The notes under the pieces are model-generated. The model had not been told where the DNA came from. It saw only the letters and a program-made list of their open reading frames with translations, and did not search any database. Of a stretch of 58,500 nucleotides of DNA, positions 9,254 to 17,297 are shown one piece after another. Position numbers and translations under genes: made by a program. Source of the stretch: Pseudomonas sp. AKS31 (GTDB lineage: Bacteria > Pseudomonadota > Gammaproteobacteria > Pseudomonadales > Pseudomonadaceae); NCBI RefSeq assembly GCF_023634765.1, contig NZ_JAMLFX010000001.1, positions 1,066,928 through 1,125,427 on the forward strand. The letters run 5' to 3'. Within the stretch, counting starts at the first letter, position 1. Each line of letters opens with the position of its first letter.

Positions 9254-9757
9254 TTATTGGTGGGGGGCGAGGATCAAACGCTCATCCTCTTTGAAAAAAT
9301 GCTCATCGCAGTTATTGCCTGTGCCACTGCGATCAACCACCAGGAAGTCATCCCGCTTTTCGATCGTCAGCACCGGGTGGTGCCAGACGCCGCGATGGTA
9401 ATTAATGCCCTGCCTGCCGTTGGTGACGAAGGCGCGGACCAAGCCTGATACAGGTTCATCGCCAACTGGCGCGACCACGATCAGAAAGGGGTTGCCGAGC
9501 AGCGGAATGAAAGCCTGGCTGCCCAGCGGATGGCGTTCCAGCATGCAAACGGTCAGCGGCATGTCCTGCGCGTCGGCGCGGAAGATGCTGATGATCGCGT
9601 TGTCCTCAGGCTGAGCGGTTTCGACCGTCGCCAGTTTATGGAAGCGCATGGTCGAACCGTTGTTGATCATGAAGTGATCGCTGCCGTCGGTTTCGATCAC
9701 GTCACCGAAAGGGGCGAAGGCTTCTTTGGTCAGCGGTTCAATCTGTAGTGTGCGCAT
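9254..9757 (-). CDS. allA: AllA, ureidoglycolate lyase
   Basis: A 167-residue cupin-fold enzyme that cleaves ureidoglycolate to glyoxylate and urea, last step of the pathway in this cluster. It begins MRTLQIEPLTKEAFAPFGDV, the characteristic AllA opening, and carries the conserved FHKL and GVWHHPVL segments. It lies between alc (which makes its substrate) and puuD, on the same strand. No urease or glyoxylate genes are in this window, so both products must be handled elsewhere. Confidence 0.93.
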   Translation of the reverse strand: MRTLQIEPLTKEAFAPFGDVIETDGSDHFMINNGSTMRFHKLATVETAQPEDNAIISIFRADAQDMPLTVCMLERHPLGSQAFIPLLGNPFLIVVAPVGDEPVSGLVRAFVTNGRQGINYHRGVWHHPVLTIEKRDDFLVVDRSGTGNNCDEHFFKEDERLILAPHQ

Positions 9758-9801
9758 GCTGTTCTTCTTATCCGAATTTGTTGTCTGTTCACTGCATTTC
9801 C

Positions 9802-9882
9802 CTGTAGGAGCTGGCGAAGCCTGCGATCTTTTGACTTTGTTTTTAAGATCAAAAGATCGCAGCCTGCGGCAGCTCCTACAGG
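9802..9882. repeat. REP pair, family A (inverted), allA-alc spacer
   Basis: Inverted pair (TAGGAGCTGGCGAAGCCTGC then its reverse-complement relative), separated by an ACTTTGTTTTTAAGATC spacer, filling most of the gap between allA and alc. Inside a probable operon it may stabilise or attenuate the transcript. Confidence 0.85.
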
Positions 9883-9889
9883 CTCAGCA

Positions 9890-10885
9890 TTACTTCGCGA
9901 CCTTGCCCAGAACGCGCAGGCGGCTCACACCACCATCCGGGAACACATTCAGGCGGATGTGGGTGATCGGGCCCAGTGCCTTGATCTGCTCGACGAAGGT
10001 GTGTTCGGCGTGCATTTCCAGCTTCTGGCTCGGCAGCAGTTCACGCCAGAACAGCGACTGGGTTTCGATCTGGCTGTCAGTACCGCCTTTCACGAACGCG
10101 CCCTGGATCGAGCAGGTGTCCGGGTAGTTGCCTTTGAAGTGCAGGGTGTCGACGACGATCTTCTCGATCTCGCCCGGATGACCCAACGCGACGATCACCC
10201 AGTCATTGCCCGGCGTGCGACGACGTGCGGTTTCCCAGCCGTCGCCCATGTTGATGCCACGGCCCGGGTTGAGGATGTTGCTCATGCGGCCGAAGTGTTC
10301 GTCGGAGCAGGCGAGGGCGCGGCCACCGTTCAGGGCTGCTGCCAGATCGACTTGCTCGTTGTCACCTACAGCGGACCAGTCGCGGAACGGAATGCCGTAC
10401 ACGCGCAGACGGGCTACACCGCCGTCCGGGTAGATGTTGAAGCGCAGGTGGCTGAACGCCTGGTCGTTGCTGATTTCGTGGTAGTGGTGGCTGTTGCCCT
10501 GCAACTCGACGGCCGACAGCACTTCAGTCCACTGGGTGTTTTCATCAGGCTCGCCCGAGGCCAGGAAGCACGCTTCCAGAGAGGCCGATGGCGGGAAGTT
10601 GCCGGTGAAGAATGAAGTGTCGATGTCCACGCCTTTGATCGAACCCGGTACGCCCAGACGGATCACTGCGCTGTCGAAGCCTTCGAAGCGCTTGCGGCGC
10701 GATTCCCAGCCGTCCATCCACTTGCCGTTATCATCGAACACGCCCTCCTTCCATACGGCCGGGGTCGGTTGGAACAGACGATTGGCGTCTGCGAACCAGT
10801 CATCGGTGACCGAGATGATTTTGGTGCCCAGACGGGCATCGGCCAGGTTGACGAATTTTTCGAAAGGTACGGCGTAAGCTTTCAT
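9890..10885 (-). CDS. alc: Alc, allantoicase
   Basis: A 331-residue allantoate amidinohydrolase that releases urea from allantoate to give ureidoglycolate. The two-fold internal repeat of the family can be seen: the pairs [23 protein letters not shown] / [23 protein letters not shown] differ only in detail, and each half ends with a PDGGVxRLRV element (near residues 175 and 320). It starts with ATG at 10885 and lies about 90 bases downstream of uraD on the same strand. Start, length and motifs are all family-typical. Confidence 0.93.
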   Translation of the reverse strand: MKAYAVPFEKFVNLADARLGTKIISVTDDWFADANRLFQPTPAVWKEGVFDDNGKWMDGWESRRKRFEGFDSAVIRLGVPGSIKGVDIDTSFFTGNFPPSASLEACFLASGEPDENTQWTEVLSAVELQGNSHHYHEISNDQAFSHLRFNIYPDGGVARLRVYGIPFRDWSAVGDNEQVDLAAALNGGRALACSDEHFGRMSNILNPGRGINMGDGWETARRRTPGNDWVIVALGHPGEIEKIVVDTLHFKGNYPDTCSIQGAFVKGGTDSQIETQSLFWRELLPSQKLEMHAEHTFVEQIKALGPITHIRLNVFPDGGVSRLRVLGKVAK

Positions 10886-10973
10886 TCTTCTTGTCTGCCT
10901 TTAATAAGTTGGCTGGGGATGCTTGCAAGACCCTGGGTGCTCTCCGCGTCTGATGCACTCGGGTCAGGCTTCG

Positions 10974-11489
10974 CTAAAGAGTCAGTAAACGGAACAGGGC
11001 GATCTTGTTGATCTCCGCCAGCGCGCATTTGAACTCGGTGTCGACCGAATTGTGAATGCGCGTTTCGAACGCCGCGAGGATCTGATGCCGGTTGCTGCCT
11101 TTTACCGCCATGATGAAGGGAAACTTGAACTTGGCTTTGTAGGCGTCGTTCAGCTCGGTGAAGCGCTGGAACTCTTCGGCCGTGCATTGGTGGATACCGG
11201 CGCCCGCCTGTTCATTGGTGCTGGCTTCGGTCAGTTGGCCCTGGACGGCGGCTTTGCCGGCCAGGTCCGGGTGAGCGTTGATCAGCGCCAGCTGGCTGGC
11301 GTGATCGGCGCTCAACAGGATGTCGCTCATGCGCTGGTGCAGGGTTTCAATCTCGTCGATCGAAGTGTCCGCGCCCAGGTCGTAGGCCTTCTCGGCCACC
11401 CATGGCGAATGTTCGTAGATGTCGGCGAAGGCGTTGACGAAAGCGTCTCGGCTCAGGCTCGACGGTTGCAGGGTTTGAAAGCGGCTCAT
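10974..11489 (-). CDS. uraD: UraD, OHCU decarboxylase
   Basis: A 171-residue 2-oxo-4-hydroxy-4-carboxy-5-ureidoimidazoline decarboxylase that forms S-allantoin. The catalytic-histidine segment LINAHPDLAGKAA and the ANRHQILAAFETRIHN-like C-terminal block are present. The start MSRFQTLQPSSL overlaps the puuE stop by four bases (ATGA), showing translational coupling; the longer upstream frame lies wholly within puuE and is rejected. Its partner HiuH supplies the substrate and is encoded divergently at 12856. Confidence 0.92.
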   Translation of the reverse strand: MSRFQTLQPSSLSRDAFVNAFADIYEHSPWVAEKAYDLGADTSIDEIETLHQRMSDILLSADHASQLALINAHPDLAGKAAVQGQLTEASTNEQAGAGIHQCTAEEFQRFTELNDAYKAKFKFPFIMAVKGSNRHQILAAFETRIHNSVDTEFKCALAEINKIALFRLLTL

Positions 11490-12412
11490 TGGGCGGCCCC
11501 TTGGTACGGGTGGGTTTCGTGCCAGTGACGCGCGATGTCGACGCGACGGCTGAACCACACCTGTTCATGACTTTTGGCGTATTCGATAAAGCGTTTGAGC
11601 GAAGCGAGACGGCCCGGACGACCGATCAGGCGGCAGTGCAGACCGATCGAGAGCATTTTCGGCGCTTCGGCACCTTCGGCGTAGAGCACGTCGAAGGCGT
11701 CTTTGAGGTATTCGAAGAAATCGTCACCCTTGTTGAAACCCTGCACCTGGGTGAAGCGCATGTCGTTGGTGTCGAGGGTGTACGGGATCACCAGATGCGG
11801 CTTGCCGGTCGGGTTGTTCGGTTCCCAGTAGGGCAGGTCGTCGTCGTAGGTGTCGCAGTCGTAGAGGAAACCACCTTCTTCCATCACCAGACGACGGGTG
11901 TTCGGGCCAGTGCGGCCGGTGTACCAGCCCAGTGGGCGCTCGCCGGTGATTTCGGTGAGGACGCGGATCGCTTCGAGCATGTGCTCGCGTTCCTGCGCTT
12001 CGTCCATGTACTGATAGTCGATCCAGCGGTAGCCGTGGCTGCAGATCTCGTGGCCGGCATCGACCATCGCACGGATTACATCCGGGTGGCGCTGAGCGGC
12101 CATGGCGACGGCGAAAATGGTCAGCGGAATGTCGAATTCCTTGAACAGTTTCAGGATCCGCCAGACGCCGGCGCGGCTGCCATACTCGTAAAGCGATTCC
12201 ATACTCATGTTGCGCGCGCCTTGCAGCGGCTGAGCGGCAACCATTTCGGAGAGGAAAGCTTCGGACTCTTTGTCGCCGTGCAGGATATTGCGCTCGCCGC
12301 CTTCTTCGTAATTGAGCACGAACGACAGGGCGATGCGGGCATTGCCCGGCCAATGTGGGTGAGGAGGGTTACTGCCGTAACCGATCAGGTCGCGTGGGTA
12401 GTCAGCGCTCAC
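11486..12412 (-). CDS. puuE: PuuE, allantoinase (polysaccharide deacetylase fold)
   Basis: A 308-residue cofactor-independent allantoinase that hydrolyses allantoin to allantoate. It starts MSADYPRDLIGYG at a GTG codon with AAGGAAG eight bases upstream, and carries the family segments LNYEEGGE, GHEICSHGYRWIDY and WYTGRTGPNTR. It is the first gene of a minus-strand run puuE-uraD-alc-allA-puuD. A perfect TTGTATACAA palindrome lies about 96 bases upstream of the start (12508-12517), a likely operator. Confidence 0.93.
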   Translation of the reverse strand: MSADYPRDLIGYGSNPPHPHWPGNARIALSFVLNYEEGGERNILHGDKESEAFLSEMVAAQPLQGARNMSMESLYEYGSRAGVWRILKLFKEFDIPLTIFAVAMAAQRHPDVIRAMVDAGHEICSHGYRWIDYQYMDEAQEREHMLEAIRVLTEITGERPLGWYTGRTGPNTRRLVMEEGGFLYDCDTYDDDLPYWEPNNPTGKPHLVIPYTLDTNDMRFTQVQGFNKGDDFFEYLKDAFDVLYAEGAEAPKMLSIGLHCRLIGRPGRLASLKRFIEYAKSHEQVWFSRRVDIARHWHETHPYQGAAQ

Positions 12413-12507
12413 TGCAGTCTTCCTTCTTGTTCATGACTGTTTCAAAGTCGGGATTTTGTGGCGGCCTGGCGGTGAGTTAACAGGCTGGCGTCACAGCGAT
12501 GGGCTGA

Positions 12508-12517
12508 TTGTATACAA
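12508..12517. promoter_or_regulatory. Putative GntR-family operator TTGTATACAA
   Basis: A perfect 10-base palindrome about 96 bases upstream of the puuE start. Palindromes of the TTGT-N2-ACAA type are the usual targets of FadR-subfamily GntR repressors. The related sequence TTGTGTACAA occurs upstream of hiuH and of the AzgA-type permease. Confidence 0.6.
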
Positions 12518-12713
12518 CTTTATTCGCAATTTGTAAGCCTGAATTTTCGCATTTTTCACCGACTGTCATCTTTTGCTGCTATTGGCGTGAGCCTGCAAGA
12601 AACCTGCCTGACCAGTCAGCTAATGGATGGGACGTGCAATGAATAGGCGTGTTGCTGACAGAACGCGAGGAAACCCCCGAATGGCGGGGGTGATATGAAA
12701 AATGTCGTTTTTA

Positions 12714-12723
12714 TTGTGTACAA
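12714..12723. promoter_or_regulatory. Putative GntR-family operator TTGTGTACAA
   Basis: Near-palindrome about 133 bases upstream of the hiuH start, identical over ten bases to the site at 25285-25294 and one base different from the perfect palindrome at 12508. Confidence 0.55.
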
Positions 12724-12855
12724 TTTTTTTGAAAAGTGTCTTAATCAGTCGCTCGCCGCAGCTTTTCGTGCTCCGAATCGGTGCGGTCTCCTTTTTATCT
12801 GACTTCGGGAGGCGCGAGGTCTGACTGCTTCCACGCAGGCAGGCGCGCAGAATCA

Positions 12856-13209
12856 ATGGGACGTTTGACAACACACGTTTTGGACGCTGCACACGGTTGC
12901 CCGGGCAGTTCGATCAAGGTCGAGCTGTACCGCGTTGAAGGATCGCACCTGGAATTGGTCGCCAGTGCGGTTACCAACAGCGATGGCCGGGTCGATGCGC
13001 CGCTGCTGCAAGGCGATGACTACCGCACCGGGGTCTATCAGGTGCAGTTCCACGCCGGCGATTACTACCGCGCCCGCGGCGTGCAGTTGCCGGAGCCGGC
13101 ATTCCTCGACGTGGTGGTGCTGCGCTTCGGCATCTCTGCCGAACAGGATCACTACCACGTGCCATTGCTGATTTCGCCTTACAGCTATTCCACCTACCGG
13201 GGCAGCTGA
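12856..13209 (+). CDS. hiuH: HiuH, 5-hydroxyisourate hydrolase (transthyretin-like)
   Basis: A 117-residue transthyretin-related enzyme that hydrolyses 5-hydroxyisourate to OHCU. The N-terminal signature LTTHVLDAAHGCPG supplies the first active-site histidine and the protein ends with the diagnostic YRGS tetrapeptide (SPYSYSTYRGS). No signal peptide is present with the chosen start MGRLTTHV, so it acts in the cytoplasm. It is transcribed divergently from puuE, and a strong terminator follows at 13268. Confidence 0.95.
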   Translation: MGRLTTHVLDAAHGCPGSSIKVELYRVEGSHLELVASAVTNSDGRVDAPLLQGDDYRTGVYQVQFHAGDYYRARGVQLPEPAFLDVVVLRFGISAEQDHYHVPLLISPYSYSTYRGS

Positions 13210-13267
13210 CCCCCAAGCAGCTGCCCCCACCGGGAAGCGACTGCGCATATAGCTTCTTTGGTCTTTC

Positions 13268-13293
13268 GCCCGCTCACACTGCGGGCTTTTTTT
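13268..13293 (+). terminator. Rho-independent terminator after hiuH
   Basis: Stem GCCCGC (13268-13273) and GCGGGC (13281-13286) with a 7-base loop, followed by seven T. Confidence 0.85.
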
Positions 13294-13445
13294 ATGCCAG
13301 GCGCTCAGCTGCCTGCCGTCCGGGGCCACGAGATCTGTTGATCGCCAAGGTGTCGGGCGAAGCAGGGCGGACTTTGGTCCTGGTGGGTTTGGTCATTGAA
13401 GTGTCTCTAAGCGGTTCATGTTTTTTGCTTCACTGTCCTGCGCGG

Positions 13446-15290
13446 TCATTGGTCTTTGAAAATGAACAGCGTTGTCTGTCCCAGAACATCTGTTTGGGTG
13501 CCGCCTAGCAGGTAACTGAGCTTTTTTTCTGTGCGGTAAGTCGACAGAGGTTTTGGTTCGCTGCCGGATGTTTGCAGCACGACTTCACTGTGCTCAAAAC
13601 GCTCAGGCCGAAATCGCTGCAGGCGCCCGTCGATAAGAGGCGGCAGTTTCAGCACGAATGCGTGATCGATTTTCTTGCGGTGAAACAACAGTTCGTTTTC
13701 CGCAAGCATGCTTGTCGGGTTGCTCACGACGTAACCGTCATCCTCCAGAACCTGCCTGAACAGCCTTCGCAGATTGGCCGCAGTGGGCGTTGTGGCGTAC
13801 TCGTTCCAGTGGCGAGAGAAGCGCCCGGGATCAAAATCCAGGCGCATCAGGCCTTCACCCAGCGAAGAGGGAATGGCCAGGGTTTGTTCAGGTCCGGACG
13901 CCGGGCGCAACATGAGTAGCGGGTCGGCCAGCTCTCGATTCGGTGCTCTGCGCCGATCTCTGTTGGCCCAGTAACGAAACACCTGGTTCATCAGCGCCAG
14001 ACCGGGAGCAATGATGATTTCCGATCGGTTCGCCTGATTGAACATGGCCCGAGCGAGCGAGTTGACCGATTGATCCGACAAGTATTTGAAGGTTCTGGCG
14101 ATGTACTGAGTGATCGGCATTTCGAAAGGCACGACATTGTCCATTACCGTCCATTGGTTGTTTCGTTTAACCGCCCACTTCGGCTGTAGCGACGGGTTGT
14201 CCCGCAGCATGTATTCGAAGGCGTCATACAGGGCGGGTGAGAACAACGGATGCTGCAGGTAAACCAGGCGCGGGTTGGCATTCAGGCCTTGTTGCATCAC
14301 CCGGTAATACTGCCCGTCGATCTCGATATGCTGGCCCAGCGCTGGTCGGACACTGTGTCCCCAGTTTCGCCATAAGCCGAAGCTCAAGTTGATCGCGTCG
14401 GGGTTGTCCGAGAGCAGGCTTTCAGTCAGTGCCTGGGCGGCGTCTGTTCCTTCTTCCTGATGCAGGCGCTTGCTGTCGCGGGCCCTGGAGTCCGATATCT
14501 CGGTCGAGGCTTTGCGTTTTTCCTGCGATGATCGTTGCGCTGCAGAATCGGTTTGTCCGGTCTTGCGGCGCCACAGCCGCGTCCCGGGAATTTGTTCGAA
14601 CAATAGAGTAGATACTTCGCGCGCCGTCGCGGAGGTCTGCTGGTACTCACCGTTGGCGTTTTTACGCACCATGACGGTTCCTTCTGCAGTATCGATATAG
14701 GTTTTGCGGTGCTTGTCGTAGCGAACGCCATCCGGTGTCTGCAGGCGCGGGGAGAGCAGGGCGGCTACATCGGGGGCGAGGTAGATCGGCTGTTCCCCGG
14801 GAAGACGCTCAGCGGCTGCAGTTGCCCCATCATTGTCTGGGTTGTGCGCCAGCCAACTGGGTCGTTCGAAGATCCAGACGGGCTGGCGCTCGGTTTTGAT
14901 CAGGAAAGGACCCGCCAGATGCGGAGTGAAGTTGAAGGGAATCTGGTAGCGGCCATCGTGATGGATTTCGACCAGCAGATGCCCTTCGTTTTCAACGTGG
15001 GCGTACAGCTTTCCATCCGGACTGGTGAACAATCCGCTGTCGGGATCCAGCCGTTTTAACAGGTGTACTTGATCGGCAGGCCAGGTGATTGAACGCAGCG
15101 CGGCCTCTACCGACAAGGGGTGGACGACGGATGCGTTGTGAATCTGCACTGACGGTTGATGCCCGGAAGTGCTCGGCAGGTCTGCAAAGGATTGCGTGTT
15201 TTCGCCCAGCATTCTGGGGGAAGTGCCAGCGGTATTTGTACGTGTATCAGGCGCAGTAACACCGGCCACACGCTTGGGTGGTTTGACCAT
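13446..15290 (-). CDS. Large paralogous protein 1 of the toxin-associated cluster (unknown function)
   Basis: A 614-residue protein I do not recognise. It is a full-length paralog of the 17298-19148 product and a partial one of 15371-17050. Visible parts: a basic start MVKPPKR; a disordered Ser/Thr/Pro stretch to about residue 65; module A at 69-147 (WPADQVHLLKRL, SGLFTSPDGKLYAHVENEG); module B at 168-243 (GVRYDKHRKTYIDTAEGTVM, then EQIPGTRLWRRK); a charged linker; and module C at about 300-614 (WRNWGHS, EIDGQYYRV, LQHPLFSPALYDAFE, ending LSYLLGG..TTLFIFKDQ). Module B-like segments, as I recall, occur in large Pseudomonas toxins and type III-type effectors. There is no signal peptide and no membrane segment. 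It is the last gene of the run that starts with the pore-forming protein at 22845. Confidence 0.7.
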   Translation of the reverse strand: MVKPPKRVAGVTAPDTRTNTAGTSPRMLGENTQSFADLPSTSGHQPSVQIHNASVVHPLSVEAALRSITWPADQVHLLKRLDPDSGLFTSPDGKLYAHVENEGHLLVEIHHDGRYQIPFNFTPHLAGPFLIKTERQPVWIFERPSWLAHNPDNDGATAAAERLPGEQPIYLAPDVAALLSPRLQTPDGVRYDKHRKTYIDTAEGTVMVRKNANGEYQQTSATAREVSTLLFEQIPGTRLWRRKTGQTDSAAQRSSQEKRKASTEISDSRARDSKRLHQEEGTDAAQALTESLLSDNPDAINLSFGLWRNWGHSVRPALGQHIEIDGQYYRVMQQGLNANPRLVYLQHPLFSPALYDAFEYMLRDNPSLQPKWAVKRNNQWTVMDNVVPFEMPITQYIARTFKYLSDQSVNSLARAMFNQANRSEIIIAPGLALMNQVFRYWANRDRRRAPNRELADPLLMLRPASGPEQTLAIPSSLGEGLMRLDFDPGRFSRHWNEYATTPTAANLRRLFRQVLEDDGYVVSNPTSMLAENELLFHRKKIDHAFVLKLPPLIDGRLQRFRPERFEHSEVVLQTSGSEPKPLSTYRTEKKLSYLLGGTQTDVLGQTTLFIFKDQ

Positions 15291-15370
15291 TAACTGAATC
15301 TCGTAATTTGAATTGTGGGGTGTGCAGGTGTTCGGACTTGCGCCGCACCGTTCAGGCGTTCGGCAGCGGC

Positions 15371-17050
15371 TCAGCCCTCTCTCACAATGAACAGCGTCGG
15401 GTTGTCAGCGGATAAATGTTGTATCCCCCCCACCAGATAGATGACTTCGGTATGAGCCAGCTGGCTCTCCAGCAACTGTTTTTGCGGCACGCTGAGCCTG
15501 GTCAGATAGGTGGGGTCGGTGAGTTCGGTCCCTGCGGGGGTGGTGCGAGGAACCTGATTGCCAGCGATGCGTGGCAGCTTCAATACGAATACAGCGGCAA
15601 CGCCCGGGCGGTGAAAGAACAATGCGCCTTCACTGAGTCGGCGCGTGCTCGGATTAATGCTGTAGCCGTTGTGTTGCAGGAGGGTCACCAGCAATCCCCG
15701 CAGGTTTCCTGGTGTAGGCGCCGCTGCATAGTGGGCCCATTCCTGAGGAAACCGTTGTGGATCGAAATCCAGGCGCTGCAGCACGGCTGAGTTGTAAGCA
15801 GGCAACGTGAGCAAACCGCCGCCGGCCAGATGCCCAGGCGGCGTCGGCAGTATTGGCAGCATGACCAGAGGATCCGACAGGCTATGGAGAGGGGGCTCGT
15901 TATTCACCCTGTCCAGCCAGTGGCGGAAGGTCAGTGCCATCGCCGAAAGTCCATGAGCGTTGATGCCCTGAGGCAGTGAAACCCGATCGAATACCGCCCG
16001 CGCGAGGTTGCTGGTCGACTGCTCAGACAGGTAGTTGTAGGCGGCGGAAACATATTGGGTGGTGGACATTTCGAACGGTGGAGCGTTGTCCACAACCTTC
16101 CATTGGCCTTGGCGTTTAAGTGCCCATTTCGGTTGACGCGAAGGCTCATGACGCAGCATGGTTTCGAACGCGTCATAGCGGTCCGGTGAAAATCCCGGGT
16201 GTTGCAAATAGACCAGTTCGGTGGTGTCACTGACGCCTTGGGCGACAATCCGAAAGTATTGCCCGTCGATTTCTATCGACTCGCCGGAACCGGGTTTTGC
16301 GGCTTTTCCCCAGTTTCTCCATTGCCTGGCGGAAAGATCCAGAGCACCGCTCGGCTGGGCCAACAGATGTTCGATCAACGTGCTGGCACCGGTCGCGACA
16401 TGAGTCTGTTCGTCCAGGCGTCGGCGCTGGCTCGGGCCGGGTACGGCATCGGTCGCTTCGGTGGGCAGTGGATTGATTTCGACCGGGTGGCCTTGCTGCG
16501 GCGCGTCGATTTCACGCCAGAGTTTTGTCCCCGGAATCTGTGCAACCCTTTGTCCCGTCGGTGTTGATTCCCCGGCATGTGTCTGACGCCAGCCTTCTGC
16601 TGTTTTACTCACCATGACCATGCCGCCGAGCATTTCGACATAGGTTTTTTTGCGCTTGTCGTAGCGAAAGCCTTCTGCGGTTCCAGGCTGCAGCTTCAGA
16701 TGGTTTGCCGACTCGGGGTTGATATAGACCGGATGCGAGGGTCTTTCGCTGCTGTAAGTACCGGCCAGCGGAGACGGTCCGGCTTCGCTGGATTGCTGCC
16801 TCACCCAATCAGCGGTTCGCGCTTCGCTCAATTGGCGTTCCCGGGGGAGCGGGCGACTGACGATAACGCTGGGGCGGTCGGCGGGCGCTTCCGACAACGC
16901 GTCTGAGCGCGGATTGACGGTCATCATGCCCGGATCGGAGTAACCCGGTTCAACGGGAAGTGTTGCGAGTGAAGCAGGTAGAGGATTGGCGTCTGGGCCT
17001 GACGCCTCCGGTGACGCCTTGCGAGGAATTTTCCTGGGTGGTTTTGCCAT
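15371..17050 (-). CDS. Large paralogous protein 2 of the toxin-associated cluster (unknown function)
   Basis: A 559-residue paralog of its two neighbours, beginning MAKPPRKIPRK with GGAG a few bases before the ATG. It has module B at about residues 108-181 (GFRYDKRKKTYVEMLGGMVM, QIPGTKLWRE) and module C from about 229 to the end (WRNWGKAAKPG, EIDGQYFRI, LQHPGFSPDRYDAFE, closing VIYLVGG..TLFIVREG). Module A, present in both neighbours, is absent; the equivalent stretch is shorter and unrelated. It is therefore an in-frame architecture variant rather than a broken gene. Function unknown; no secretion signal seen. Confidence 0.7.
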   Translation of the reverse strand: MAKPPRKIPRKASPEASGPDANPLPASLATLPVEPGYSDPGMMTVNPRSDALSEAPADRPSVIVSRPLPRERQLSEARTADWVRQQSSEAGPSPLAGTYSSERPSHPVYINPESANHLKLQPGTAEGFRYDKRKKTYVEMLGGMVMVSKTAEGWRQTHAGESTPTGQRVAQIPGTKLWREIDAPQQGHPVEINPLPTEATDAVPGPSQRRRLDEQTHVATGASTLIEHLLAQPSGALDLSARQWRNWGKAAKPGSGESIEIDGQYFRIVAQGVSDTTELVYLQHPGFSPDRYDAFETMLRHEPSRQPKWALKRQGQWKVVDNAPPFEMSTTQYVSAAYNYLSEQSTSNLARAVFDRVSLPQGINAHGLSAMALTFRHWLDRVNNEPPLHSLSDPLVMLPILPTPPGHLAGGGLLTLPAYNSAVLQRLDFDPQRFPQEWAHYAAAPTPGNLRGLLVTLLQHNGYSINPSTRRLSEGALFFHRPGVAAVFVLKLPRIAGNQVPRTTPAGTELTDPTYLTRLSVPQKQLLESQLAHTEVIYLVGGIQHLSADNPTLFIVREG

Positions 17051-17297
17051 TGACTTGCTCCGATGAATCGCTGATCAGTGGTGCGGCCGGATATTCGGGA
17101 AGCGGATTCGATGTGCAATTTCGCAGCATCGTGCTTGCCTGGCCCATTGGCTTCAAAGGAGTGATGTTCGGCAAAAAAACGCCACGGTGTGCGGTATATA
17201 TGTATTGCGATGAGGGTAAATGCTGCAGGGTGTTGCGAGACTTACGAGGGCAATGCCAACTCGCGCTGGCAGGGCCGGCGCGAGTTGTAGCGGGCTC

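Larger units (their letters stand above)
12413..12855. promoter_or_regulatory. Divergent regulatory region puuE/hiuH
   Basis: This 443-base gap is AT-rich in parts and holds no gene. It carries two GntR-type palindromes about 206 bases apart, one near each divergent gene (12508 and 12714), and a short GC hairpin (CCCCCG-AATGG-CGGGGG type) near 12675-12691. The arrangement fits coordinate control of both arms of the urate pathway by one repressor. Confidence 0.65.

Noticed and set aside
11724..12353. Alternative minus-strand frame inside puuE
   Set aside because: A shadow of puuE in a second frame, rich in Arg/His/Pro as expected for high-GC antiframes.
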